64,000 nt of DNA from positions 1 through 64,000 of the forward strand of contig JAFARC010000033.1 of NCBI GenBank assembly GCA_019245755.1, given 5' to 3'. This document shows positions 17,631 through 26,465 of this stretch, piece after piece (positions within the stretch are counted from its first letter, which is position 1; every line of letters begins with the position of its first letter). The stretch is from Mycobacteriaceae bacterium. GTDB lineage: Bacteria > Actinomycetota > Actinomycetes > Mycobacteriales > Mycobacteriaceae. The translations under genes were made by a program, and so were the position numbers. The notes beneath the pieces are model-generated. The model made no database searches. It had not been told where the DNA came from and saw nothing but the letters and a program-made list of their open reading frames with translations.

Positions 17631-18542
17631 CTACTCCGCACCGGGTTCTGGCACGTGGAAATGCTCGTCGCGCAGGCGGAACGCCTCTTTGGTCCCGTGC
17701 TGGGCCCGCGTTCTGACGAAGTTGAATTCCCCCGGTGCGAACTGCAGGTTGGTGCCGAAGGCGTGGAACAGGTAGCTGGCAACTTCTTCGCCCTGATAGG
17801 CCTGACTCTGTTCGACCAGGCGGAACGCCTCCTTGGCGATGACCACCCCGTCGGCCGGCATCTTCGCCGCCTTCTCGGCCCAGAATCGCGCCCGCGGCGC
17901 GACGGCAGCAGGGTCGCAGGTTTCGGTGAAGATGCCGAGGTGCTCGACCTCGCCGGCCTCGATGACATCACCGGTCAGCAGCAGACGCCGAGCAAGAACC
18001 GGGCCAAGACGGTGGAAGAACATGTGCAGGCTGCCCAGCGCCGGGCCGAGAAACCGCGTCGCCGGCATGCCGATCTTGGTATCGCGCGCGATGACGGAAA
18101 TGTCGGACATCAGCGCCATCTCGAATCCGCCACCGAGCGCGAACCCGCCGATCTGGCCGACGGTCACCTTGGGAAAGCCCATGAAGTTGTGGTAGAAGCT
18201 GAACGATTTGCGATCCACGGTGAGCCGCCGGCGCTGGCTGGGACGGCCCTTCGCCGGCCGCTCCGCGGCTTCGGCGCTCGCCCCGGCGCCGTCGCCGTAC
18301 CACCCGTAGGCGTTGTTCATGTCCGCGCCCGCACTGAACACCCCCTCCGCGCCGCGCAGCAGCACCACGGTCAGATCGTCGTCTTCGGCGACGCGATCGA
18401 GGTAGCGGGTAACCTGGTCACGCATTGCGGCATCGTAGGAGTTGCGGTGCCTGGGGTTGTTCAGCGTGATCGTCGCAATCCGGTGCTGTGCATCGACCTC
18501 GAAGAGAACCCTGTCATCCGCAGGGCCGGAGGTTGTCGTCAT
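17631..18542 (-). CDS. Enoyl-CoA hydratase/isomerase family protein
   Basis: This 303-residue crotonase-fold protein is larger than usual because of a charged insertion at about residues 80-105, between the GVFSAGADM loop and the second oxyanion loop GGFALGGGFEMAL. The acidic residue expected after the helix is not obvious in MPATRFLGPALG, so hydratase activity is uncertain. Isomerase, ring-hydrolase or thioesterase activity is possible. Start ATG 18542 follows AAGGAG and overlaps the thioesterase stop by 4 bp (ATGA), so the two are coupled. Confidence 0.85.
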   Translation of the reverse strand: MTTTSGPADDRVLFEVDAQHRIATITLNNPRHRNSYDAAMRDQVTRYLDRVAEDDDLTVVLLRGAEGVFSAGADMNNAYGWYGDGAGASAEAAERPAKGRPSQRRRLTVDRKSFSFYHNFMGFPKVTVGQIGGFALGGGFEMALMSDISVIARDTKIGMPATRFLGPALGSLHMFFHRLGPVLARRLLLTGDVIEAGEVEHLGIFTETCDPAAVAPRARFWAEKAAKMPADGVVIAKEAFRLVEQSQAYQGEEVASYLFHAFGTNLQFAPGEFNFVRTRAQHGTKEAFRLRDEHFHVPEPGAE

Positions 18543-19234
18543 CCGGAGCTCCTTTTCCATCCGTGGCCGTCCGCGCACCGCTTGGCGTATCGGGATCCGG
18601 CCAGCTTGTCGGGTGGCAACGCCAGCGTCGTCACCTCGCCACTGCACAGCACCTGCTCGTCGAGCATCAACCGAGCGGTCGAAGTGATTTGCCCGTCGGA
18701 CTCTGATCGGACGATGTCGAAGCGCAGTTCGGTCAGGATGGGCGTCGGACGACGGAACGTCACGCGCAGTGAGCGCGTCTTGCCGGAGAGCGCGGCGGCG
18801 CAGTTCTGATGCTGAGTGACGCAGTCGAAGAAGACCGCGATGAACCCGCCATGAACCAACCCTGGCGGCCCCTCGAAGACCAGCGGGAAGTTGACGGCGC
18901 CGGAGGCTGTCTCGGATCCGAGGCTGTCGAACCGGTATTCGGGGAAGCAGGGGTTGAACGCGCCGATGTCGAAGGCATGGGAAAGATAGAGACGCTGCGT
19001 GTGCCCGGCATCCGGGCCGATGCGGGGGGCCGCGTCGGGTGACGCCGCGACAGCCAGCTCACGCTCCCACTCGGCGAATTGCGCCAGCATGGCCTTCACC
19101 GTCGGGTGTTCCCGCTCCAGCGACAGCAACAGCGCCGACAGACGACGAATTGCGGCGGCCGCAGCGATTGTCTGTGCAAGCGGTTCCTCGCCGAACCGCG
19201 GACCAGCCTCGCCGGTCCCCTCACCGGCGGTCAT
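18539..19234 (-). CDS. PaaI-like hotdog thioesterase domain protein
   Basis: This is a 231-residue protein with a helical N-terminal half and a C-terminal hotdog domain. The signature GPPGLVHGGFIAVFFD contains the HGG and the downstream Asp seen in PaaI-type acyl-CoA thioesterases. It may remove CoA from dead-end intermediates. It is the first gene of a two-gene operon with the crotonase at 17631 and is divergent from the hydratase at 19359. Operator site 7 is in the shared gap. Confidence 0.8.
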   Translation of the reverse strand: MTAGEGTGEAGPRFGEEPLAQTIAAAAAIRRLSALLLSLEREHPTVKAMLAQFAEWERELAVAASPDAAPRIGPDAGHTQRLYLSHAFDIGAFNPCFPEYRFDSLGSETASGAVNFPLVFEGPPGLVHGGFIAVFFDCVTQHQNCAAALSGKTRSLRVTFRRPTPILTELRFDIVRSESDGQITSTARLMLDEQVLCSGEVTTLALPPDKLAGSRYAKRCADGHGWKRSSG

Positions 19235-19315
19235 CGACCGGTCCTATTCGGGTGCGACTCGTTCCGTCACCAGCCTTTCCTTGCTAGGTTGTACACGATA
19301 ACAATCGTATTGCCT

Positions 19316-19332
19316 ACTGTATGGGTCACCGT
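19316..19332. promoter_or_regulatory. 17-bp operator-like repeat (site 7)
   Basis: ACTGTAT-GGG-TCACCGT keeps the left arm and the outer GT. It lies between the divergent thioesterase (start 19234) and hydratase (start 19359) operons. A separate short inverted repeat, ACGAT-AACA-ATCGT, is just upstream at 19295-19308. Confidence 0.5.
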
Positions 19333-19358
19333 ATAAGTGGAGAGGACGCGATTCAACG

Positions 19359-20180
19359 GTGAGCGAAGACGTCGCGCCGCCCGCGGCTGACGGGTCGGTC
19401 ACGGTCCACCGGACCGGGGCGGTGCTGCGGTTGGTCCTCGATCGGCCGGCCAGACGCAATGCGTTGAGCCCCGCGATGATCGACACGCTTGTGACCGCGT
19501 TGACCGATGCCGCGACCGACGACTCCCTTCGTGCGGTCCTCATCCATGGGGCGGCCGACGACTTCTGCGCCGGAGCCGACTGGGTGGCCACCAATAGCGG
19601 CGGCCAACCGCGGCCCCGCACCGGCGACCTCCTTCGCCGGATTCCGCAGGCGGCTCACCGGGTGATAGAGCTCCTCACCACCATTCAGCTGCCGGTGGTG
19701 TGCGGCGTCCGGGGCTGGGCGGCCGGTCTGGGCTGCAACCTCGCGCTCGCTGCCGACTTCACCGTGGCAACCCCCGACGCCGTGTTCTGGGAGCCGTTTC
19801 TGGCGCGCGGCTTCAGCCCGGATTCAGGATCCACGTGGCTGCTGCCGCGACTTGTGGGCCTGGCGCGTGCCAAACAGATGCTGCTGCTCGGCGACAAGGT
19901 AAGCGGGGCCGATGCGGCGGCGTGGGGTCTGATCCATCGGTGTGTATCAGCAGCGCAACTGGACAGCGCGACCGCAGACTTGTTGGCCCGGCTTGCGACC
20001 GGGCCCACGGTCGCGATCGGCCTGACCAAGCAGGCGATTCATACTGCTCAGCACGCGACGCTCACCCAGGCCATGACCCAGGAATTACTCGATCTTGAAC
20101 TGTCCTGTCGGACATCGGATTTCAAAGAGGGCTTGGCCGCGTTCCGCGACCGGCGCGAGCCGGAGTTTCACGGCCGATGA
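19359..20180 (+). CDS. Enoyl-CoA hydratase/isomerase family protein
   Basis: This is a 273-residue crotonase-fold protein. ADDFCAGADW and GWAAGLGCNLALA form the oxyanion hole, and GFSPDSGSTWLLPRLVG has an Asp in the second catalytic region, which is common among isomerases and uncommon among classical hydratases. The GTG 19359 start is 27 bp after operator site 7. It is the first of six co-directional genes (three crotonases, three CoA ligases) with gaps of 18 bp or less. Confidence 0.88.
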   Translation: MSEDVAPPAADGSVTVHRTGAVLRLVLDRPARRNALSPAMIDTLVTALTDAATDDSLRAVLIHGAADDFCAGADWVATNSGGQPRPRTGDLLRRIPQAAHRVIELLTTIQLPVVCGVRGWAAGLGCNLALAADFTVATPDAVFWEPFLARGFSPDSGSTWLLPRLVGLARAKQMLLLGDKVSGADAAAWGLIHRCVSAAQLDSATADLLARLATGPTVAIGLTKQAIHTAQHATLTQAMTQELLDLELSCRTSDFKEGLAAFRDRREPEFHGR

Positions 20181-20198
20181 CCGACGAAGGAAACGCAC

Positions 20199-21011
20199 AT
20201 GTCCGCTGAGTCGTTCGACACGATCACCTATCAAGTTGACCAGCACACGGCCACCATCACGCTCAACCGACCCGACGCCCTCAACGCGCTCAGCCCGCAC
20301 ATGATCACCGAATTGCGAGCCGCTTACGCGCAAGCCGAGAGCGACGACCGGGTTTGGCTGCTGATCGTCACCGGCACCGGGCGCGCTTTCTGCACCGGCG
20401 CCGACGTCAAGGTGATCCCCGGCGACGGCAAGGTCATCAACAAACGGCCGTACCTGTCCACCTACGAGCAGTGGGAACCGCCTCAGGAGGGCACCCCGCC
20501 GTTCCGCACGATGGCCAAACCGGTGTTGGCGGCCATCAACGGTTTGTGTTGTGGTGCCGGCCTGGATTGGGTGACCACCGCAGACATCGTGATCGCATCC
20601 GAGAAAGCCACCTTCTTCGACCCGCACGTCAGTATTGGACTGGTCGCCGGGCGCGAAGTGGTGCGTCTGGCGCGGGTGCTGCCCCGCTCAGTCGCGCTGC
20701 GGATGGCGTTGATGGGCAAGCATGAGCGGATGACCGCCCAGCGGGCTCTGGAACTCGGGATGATCAGCGAGATCGTCGAACACGACCGCCTGCTCGAACG
20801 CGCCCACGAGATCGCGGGCATCGTCAACTCGAATGCGCCGCTGGCCGTACGGGGCACTCGGCTGGCGATCCTCAAGGGCCTCGACCTACCGCTTCACGAA
20901 GCAGAGATGCTGGCCGAGGCTTTCCGCGAACGCAATCTGCACACCGAGGATTCGCTCGAGGGGCCGCAGGCGTTCATCGAGAAAAGATCTCCCGACTGGC
21001 AATGCCGATGA
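20199..21011 (+). CDS. Enoyl-CoA hydratase/isomerase family protein
   Basis: This is a 270-residue crotonase-fold protein with GRAFCTGADVK and NGLCCGAGLDWVT as oxyanion loops. The region DPHVSIGLVAGREVVRLARVLP lacks the usual second Glu, as in several mycobacterial EchA paralogues, so its reaction is not assignable. It overlaps the next crotonase by 10 bp, which argues for a polycistronic message. The two are related to each other but clearly different in sequence. Confidence 0.87.
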   Translation: MSAESFDTITYQVDQHTATITLNRPDALNALSPHMITELRAAYAQAESDDRVWLLIVTGTGRAFCTGADVKVIPGDGKVINKRPYLSTYEQWEPPQEGTPPFRTMAKPVLAAINGLCCGAGLDWVTTADIVIASEKATFFDPHVSIGLVAGREVVRLARVLPRSVALRMALMGKHERMTAQRALELGMISEIVEHDRLLERAHEIAGIVNSNAPLAVRGTRLAILKGLDLPLHEAEMLAEAFRERNLHTEDSLEGPQAFIEKRSPDWQCR

Positions 21012-21802
21012 CCACCGAGTTCGAAACGATTCTGCTGCAAACGGATCCGGCCGACCGCGTCGCCACCATCACGCTGAACCGGCCCGGCCGGCTCAACGCA
21101 TTCAACCGCGTGATGTGCGATGAGATGGTCAAGGCTTGGCGCATCGTCAAGTTGGACGAATCCGTCAATGCGGTGGTGCTGCGCGCGGCGGGCGACCGCG
21201 CGTTCAGCGCGGGGCTTGACGTGAAAACGCCCTACGGCCAGCCGCCCAACGTCTGGAATCACGAAGATCCCGGCGAAGCGCTCAGCCCCAAGTGGCAGAA
21301 GATGTGGAAGCCGGTGGTGTGCGCGGTTCGCGGAATGTGCACCGCGGGCGCGTTCTATTTCCTCAACGAATCCGACGTGGTGATCTGCTCACCCGACGCA
21401 ACGTTTTTCGACTCTCACGTCTCCACCGGCCTGGTCTGCGCGCTGGAGCCGATCGGGTTGATGCGCCGGATCGGTTTGGCGGAGACGCTGCGGATAGCGC
21501 TGATGGGAAATAGCGAACGCGTCAGCGCGCAGACCGCGCTGCGCATCGGTCTGGTGTCGGAGATCGCGGCCGCAGATCAGCTTTGGGCACGCGCGCACGA
21601 GATCGCCAAGACGATTGCCGCCTACCCGCCGTCCGCCACCCAGGGCACCGTGAAGGCGATTTGGGAGTCGCTGGACAAACCGTATCGGGCGGCGATGGAG
21701 CAGGGACTGATCTACACCCGCCTCGGCAACCCGATCGGTAAGGCCGAGCTGGCCGCGCAACCGGCCGATCACCGCACCACCACCAAGCCGAAAATCCGTT
21801 GA
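21002..21802 (+). CDS. Enoyl-CoA hydratase/isomerase family protein
   Basis: This is a 266-residue crotonase-fold protein. DRAFSAGLDVK and RGMCTAGAFYFL are the oxyanion loops, and DSHVSTGLVCALEPIGLMRRIG replaces the usual Glu-containing segment. It resembles the gene just upstream in that segment, which suggests an old duplication. The start may be ATG 21002 or ATG 21008. The TGA stop shares one base with the ATG of the following ligase (TGATG), so translation is coupled. Confidence 0.87.
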   Translation: MPMTTEFETILLQTDPADRVATITLNRPGRLNAFNRVMCDEMVKAWRIVKLDESVNAVVLRAAGDRAFSAGLDVKTPYGQPPNVWNHEDPGEALSPKWQKMWKPVVCAVRGMCTAGAFYFLNESDVVICSPDATFFDSHVSTGLVCALEPIGLMRRIGLAETLRIALMGNSERVSAQTALRIGLVSEIAAADQLWARAHEIAKTIAAYPPSATQGTVKAIWESLDKPYRAAMEQGLIYTRLGNPIGKAELAAQPADHRTTTKPKIR

Positions 21803-23307
21803 TGACAGATCACCCACTCGGCCGCCGGATCGCCCTGGTGCTCGATCTCGAGCCCGGCGAGCGCGCCCTGGAGTTCGACGGCCACTGGTTTTCCTGGGGC
21901 CAACTCGCCACCACCGCCCGCCGGCTCGGCTCACTTGTCGAGCAGTACGGCGGCGGCAAGGGCATCCAGGTCGGCATTCTGTTGCGCAATCGCCCCGCCC
22001 ATGTCGCCGCGTTTCTTGGTGTGCTGCTCAGCGGATCCTGTGTCGTCGCCATCAACCCGTCGCGCGGCGATGACCGCACCGCGGCCGATATCAGCTCACT
22101 GCACCTGCCGATGATCATCGGCGAGCCCGACGATGTGGGCAACCTCGTCACCACCTCACCCGCCACCACCGTGCTCTCGATCAGAAGCCTCGATGCGGCG
22201 CGGGTGATTGCCGTCGGCAACCGAAACGCCCACACCGCCGCCGACCGGCCGGGCGTCGCGGTGCGGATGTTGACCAGCGGAACCACCGGCCCGCCCAAGC
22301 GGGTGGACCTCAGCTACGACATGCTGGCGCGAAGCGTGATGGGACCCGACCCCGGGCAGGCCGCGCCACCGACGGAACTGCGGCGCGGCATCGCGATTGT
22401 CAGCGCGCCGCTGGTGCACATCGGCGGCGTCTTCCGGGTGCTGCAGTGCGTCACCGAGGCGAGGCCCTTTGTCCTGCTTGAACGATTCGAGCTCGACAAG
22501 TGGGCGGCGGCCGTTCGCACGTACCGGCCCCGCGCCGTTTCTCTGGTGCCGGCCGCGTTGCGGATGGTGCTGCACTCCGACCTTCCGCGTGCGGACCTGG
22601 CGAGCATCCGCGCCGTCACGTCGGGCACCGCGCCGCTGTCGGCCGACGACGCCGACGCATTCACCGCCCGGTACGGCATTCCCGTTTTGACCTCGTATGC
22701 CGCCACCGAGTTCGGCGGCGGCGTCGCCGGCTGGACACTGGCCGATCACCAGCGCTACTGGCGCGCCAAGCGGGGCAGCGTCGGGCGCGCGACCCCCGGG
22801 GCGCAGTTGCGCGTGGTCGACGAAGCCGGCACGCCGCTCCGTCCAAACCAGCCGGGCCTGCTGGAGGTGAAGCCCGGCCAGCGCTACCCGTCCGCCGACT
22901 GGATCAGAACCGCGGACCTGGCGCGTATCGACGAGGACGGCTTCCTGTGGATCCTTGGCCGCGCGGATCAGGCGATCATCCGCGGCGGCTTCAAAATCCT
23001 GCCCGACGACGTGCGGAGCGCGTTGGAAAGCCATCCCGCGGTGCGGGCTGCGGCGGTGGTCGGACGGCCCGACGACCGCCTCGGCGAGACACCGGTTGCC
23101 ATGGTGGAGTTGCGTGACACCAAATCGGCGCAACCTGCCGAGCTTTTGGAGTATCTGCGAAGACGGCTGGCCGGCTATGAGCTCCCCACCGACATCGCAA
23201 TCGTGGACGCCATCCCGACGACACCGTCCGGCAAGCCTGAACTGAGCGCGATCCGGCGCCACTTCTCCGGTGCCGTGGGCGCCGCCCGAGGCGAGCATGA
23301 TCGATGA
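21802..23307 (+). CDS. Acyl-CoA synthetase (ANL superfamily)
   Basis: This is a 501-residue AMP-forming ligase. The phosphate-binding loop is MLTSGTTGPPKRVDLS, the aromatic motif is TSYAATEFGGG, the hinge-side DEDGFLWILGRADQAI and PTTPSGKPEL carry the C-terminal catalytic Lys. It is somewhat short for a FadD but has all motifs. It begins the run of three consecutive ligases. The three differ in acyl-pocket sequence, so they may activate different acids or successive intermediates. Confidence 0.87.
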   Translation: MTDHPLGRRIALVLDLEPGERALEFDGHWFSWGQLATTARRLGSLVEQYGGGKGIQVGILLRNRPAHVAAFLGVLLSGSCVVAINPSRGDDRTAADISSLHLPMIIGEPDDVGNLVTTSPATTVLSIRSLDAARVIAVGNRNAHTAADRPGVAVRMLTSGTTGPPKRVDLSYDMLARSVMGPDPGQAAPPTELRRGIAIVSAPLVHIGGVFRVLQCVTEARPFVLLERFELDKWAAAVRTYRPRAVSLVPAALRMVLHSDLPRADLASIRAVTSGTAPLSADDADAFTARYGIPVLTSYAATEFGGGVAGWTLADHQRYWRAKRGSVGRATPGAQLRVVDEAGTPLRPNQPGLLEVKPGQRYPSADWIRTADLARIDEDGFLWILGRADQAIIRGGFKILPDDVRSALESHPAVRAAAVVGRPDDRLGETPVAMVELRDTKSAQPAELLEYLRRRLAGYELPTDIAIVDAIPTTPSGKPELSAIRRHFSGAVGAARGEHDR

Positions 23308-24880
23308 CTCCGTCACCGTCGCCGCGGTGCTGCGTGAGCAGTCGCGAACCCGGCGCGACCACCCGTTGCTTGTCTGTGACGACGAGCGGATCACCTACCT
23401 GGACGCGGACCGTCGTTCCGCCCACCTGGCGCGCCGTCTCACCGGCCTGGGCGCCGGCAAGGGCACACATGTGGGACTGCTGTATCCCAACGGGGTCCCG
23501 TTCCTGGTGGCCATGTTGGCCGCGACCCGGATCGGAGCCGTCGTTGTACCGTTCTCCACGTTCTCGACCGCACGCGAGCTCGGCCAACAACTGGCCGTGA
23601 GCGACGTCGCCATCCTTCTGGCCGCCGAGTCGTACCGCTCGCACGACTATCGCCGGCGGCTGGCCGAATTCCTCGCTGACGGCAGCGCCGACGGCCGCGT
23701 CTTCAGCACCGCCGCGCCGCAACTGCGCCACATCCTGTTCACCAACCCCTCTCCCGAGCGCCACGATCATCCCGATAGCCCCGAAACCCCAGGTCGTCCC
23801 GTAGCCGACGCAATGCTTACCGCGCTCGAAGACGATGTCCACGGCTCGGATCCAATCGCGGTCATCTACACCTCGGGGTCGGCCAGCGCACCGAAGGGAG
23901 TGGTGCACACCCACGGCGCCCTGCTGGCCCACCAGAAGAACCTCAACGCGATTCGCAACCTGTCCCACAGCGACAAGCTGTTCTGCAATTCGCCGTTCTT
24001 CTGGATTGGGGGGTTCGCGTTCGGCCTACTGGCCACGCTGGTCGCCGGTGCAACCCTGGTGTGCTCCAACGCCGCTGACGCAGGCGCCGTGCTCGATCTG
24101 GTCGAGGCCCAGAAGCCGAACGTCACCAACGGTTTCGCGGCCGGCATCGCGCACTTGGCTCGTCACCCCAGCTTTGCCCGACGTGACCTGTCGTCGCTGC
24201 GCCGGGGCAACCTTTACCCCATCATGGCTCCCGACGTCCGGCCCGCCGATCCCGAGTTGCGCCACAACATGCTGGGCATGACCGAGGCCGGCAGCGTGCT
24301 CCTGATCAGTGGGGACGAGGGTGACCAGCCGGAGAGCCGGCGCGGCTCGTTCGGCAAGCCGGCGCCTGGCTTCGAAACCCGGATCATCGACCCCGACACC
24401 GGTCGACCGGTCGAAACCGGCGAATTGTGCATCCGCGGCCCGTATGTGATGCAGCGGTACTACGGGCACAGCCGCGAGGAGTGCTTCGATGCGGACGGGT
24501 GGTTCCACACCGGCGATGTCGTCCGCACCGATTCCGACGGCTATTTTTACTTCATCGGCAGGCGCGGCTCGATGATCAAGACCGCCGGCGCCAATGTCTC
24601 TCCGGCGGAGGTGGAGAAGGCGATCGCCAAAGCCACCGGCGGCATCCTCGCCCATGTAATCGGCATTCCCGATGACGAACGCGGACAGGTGGTCGCGGCG
24701 GTGATCGTCCTCGATGACGACGCCGATTTCGACGAGGTGGCCCTTCGCCGCGAGCTCGAAGCCGAACTGTCCGCGTACAAGATCCCCCGGCGATTCGCAG
24801 TCGTACGGCACGACGAGGTCCCGTTGTTGTCGAGCGGCAAGGTCGACCGGTCCCAGCTCCGACCCATGTTCGATGCCTGA
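23297..24880 (+). CDS. Acyl-CoA synthetase (ANL superfamily)
   Basis: This is a 527-residue AMP-forming ligase. The motifs are IYTSGSASAPKGVVHTH, GMTEAGSVL, TGDVVRTDSDGYFYFIGRRGSMIKTAG and the C-terminal LSSGKVDR with the catalytic Lys. I chose ATG 23297 (MIDDSVTV), which overlaps the previous ligase by 11 bp; the frame open to 23270 has no separate support. It is more similar in layout to the next ligase than to the previous one, with shared LLYPNGVPF/LIMPNGVGW and PFFWIGGFAFG/PFFWTGGFGGG segments, indicating tandem duplication. Confidence 0.88.
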   Translation: MIDDSVTVAAVLREQSRTRRDHPLLVCDDERITYLDADRRSAHLARRLTGLGAGKGTHVGLLYPNGVPFLVAMLAATRIGAVVVPFSTFSTARELGQQLAVSDVAILLAAESYRSHDYRRRLAEFLADGSADGRVFSTAAPQLRHILFTNPSPERHDHPDSPETPGRPVADAMLTALEDDVHGSDPIAVIYTSGSASAPKGVVHTHGALLAHQKNLNAIRNLSHSDKLFCNSPFFWIGGFAFGLLATLVAGATLVCSNAADAGAVLDLVEAQKPNVTNGFAAGIAHLARHPSFARRDLSSLRRGNLYPIMAPDVRPADPELRHNMLGMTEAGSVLLISGDEGDQPESRRGSFGKPAPGFETRIIDPDTGRPVETGELCIRGPYVMQRYYGHSREECFDADGWFHTGDVVRTDSDGYFYFIGRRGSMIKTAGANVSPAEVEKAIAKATGGILAHVIGIPDDERGQVVAAVIVLDDDADFDEVALRRELEAELSAYKIPRRFAVVRHDEVPLLSSGKVDRSQLRPMFDA

Positions 24881-26465
24881 CACCAACTCGATGCCTGACG
24901 CCACCGGCATGCCCGACACGATCCATCGACTCCTGCAGCACCGAGCAGCGCTGGACCCGCGCAAGCCGATGATGATCGATCCGGTCGACCGGATTAGTTA
25001 TGCCGAACTCGACAGCACCACCCGGCTGCTGGCCGCCGGGTTCATCGACGCCGGTGTCGGCAAGGGAACGCGGGTGGGCTTGATCATGCCCAACGGGGTC
25101 GGCTGGGCCCGGACCGCGTTGGCGCTGATGCGGATCGGCGCCGTCCTGGTCCCGCTGAGCACGCTGTTGCCGGCTCGTGAACTCGTCGCCCACCTGCGTG
25201 TCGCGTCCGTTCAGGCCCTCGTGACGGTCGAGGAGTTTCGCGGCCACCGCTATCTCGATGAGTTGTGCGACGAGCTGTCCGCGCCGCAACTGAGCACCGG
25301 AACGCTGTGCTATCCCGCGCTTCCCGCGTTGCGGCGACTGTGGACGGCTGAGGAACTCGATCAGGTGCATGCCGACGATCGAGCAGCGGCGGTGGTCGAT
25401 GCGCTGGCCGGATCGGTGACGCCCAGCGACACCTTGGTCGTCATGTTCACCTCCGGCAGCAGTGGCCCACCCAAGGGCGTCGTCCACTCCCACGGCAGCG
25501 CGATAGGTGCGGTGCGGTCGGGCCTGGCCGACCGCTGCGTAGACGCCGACAGCCGGCTTTATCTGCCGATGCCGTTCTTCTGGACGGGGGGGTTCGGCGG
25601 CGGACTGATGACGGCCCTCGTAGCCGGCGCGACCCTGGTGACCGAATCCGTTCACCGGCCGGAGGCGACGCTGCGCCTGCTGGAACGCGAACGCGTCACC
25701 TTGTTTCGGGGATGGTCCGACCAGGCGGAAGCCCTCGCGCGCGAGGCGACCGGAGCCGATCTGTCGGCGCTGCGGCCGGGTAGCCTGCCAGCCCTCCTGC
25801 CGCACAGCGCGAGGCCGAGACCGGGCGCACGGGCCAACCTGTTCGGTATGACGGAAACGTTCGGCCCCTACTGCGGCTACCGCGCCGACACCGACATGCC
25901 GCGGTCGGCATGGGGCAGCTGCGGTAAACCGTTCGAAGGCACCGAGGTTCGCATCGTCGATCCTTCAACGGCAGAGCCGGTGGCTGCCGGTGCGGTGGGA
26001 GATATTCAGCTGCGTGGACCCCACGCCCTGCGCGGCATATGCCGGCGCAGCCGGGAGCAAATCTTCACCGTCGACGGCTTCTACCCGACCGGCGACCTCG
26101 GTCATCTTGACGGCGACGGGTTTTTGTACTACCACGGCCGATCCGACGACATGTTCAAGGTCCGCGGCGCCACCGTCTACCCGAGCGAGGTGCAACAGGC
26201 CCTCCAGACGATCGGCGGTGTTACGAAGGCCTTCGTCACGAACATCGCCGATGCCCACGGCGACCACGTCGCCGCCGCGGTGCTGTGCGACACCGCCACC
26301 GTCACGGTTGACATGTTGAGAACCGCGGCGCGCAGCGTGCTCAGTTCGTTCAAAGTTCCCACGGTGTGGCTGCTCCTCGACGCCGACGACACCCTGCCGC
26401 GGCTGCCGACGGGCAAGGTAGACGCCCGCCGCCTGCGCGAGATGTTGACTCAGGTCAGCGAGTAG
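24873..26465 (+). CDS. Acyl-CoA synthetase (ANL superfamily)
   Basis: This is a 530-residue AMP-forming ligase with MFTSGSSGPPKGVVHSHG, FGMTETFGPYCGY, TGDLGHLDGDGFLYYHGRSDDMFKVRG and LPRLPTGKVDA. Three in-frame ATGs lie within the first 13 codons (24873, 24891, 24909) in a repeated MPD context, so the exact start is uncertain. It overlaps the previous ligase by 8 bp. Its 3' end overlaps the convergent P450 gene by 16 bp. It ends the six-gene rightward operon. Confidence 0.87.
   Translation: MPDTNSMPDATGMPDTIHRLLQHRAALDPRKPMMIDPVDRISYAELDSTTRLLAAGFIDAGVGKGTRVGLIMPNGVGWARTALALMRIGAVLVPLSTLLPARELVAHLRVASVQALVTVEEFRGHRYLDELCDELSAPQLSTGTLCYPALPALRRLWTAEELDQVHADDRAAAVVDALAGSVTPSDTLVVMFTSGSSGPPKGVVHSHGSAIGAVRSGLADRCVDADSRLYLPMPFFWTGGFGGGLMTALVAGATLVTESVHRPEATLRLLERERVTLFRGWSDQAEALAREATGADLSALRPGSLPALLPHSARPRPGARANLFGMTETFGPYCGYRADTDMPRSAWGSCGKPFEGTEVRIVDPSTAEPVAAGAVGDIQLRGPHALRGICRRSREQIFTVDGFYPTGDLGHLDGDGFLYYHGRSDDMFKVRGATVYPSEVQQALQTIGGVTKAFVTNIADAHGDHVAAAVLCDTATVTVDMLRTAARSVLSSFKVPTVWLLLDADDTLPRLPTGKVDARRLREMLTQVSE

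Noticed and set aside
19295..19308. ACGAT-AACA-ATCGT as a further regulator site
   Set aside because: It is a short inverted repeat seen only once and does not match the 17-bp motif; recorded with site 7 only.
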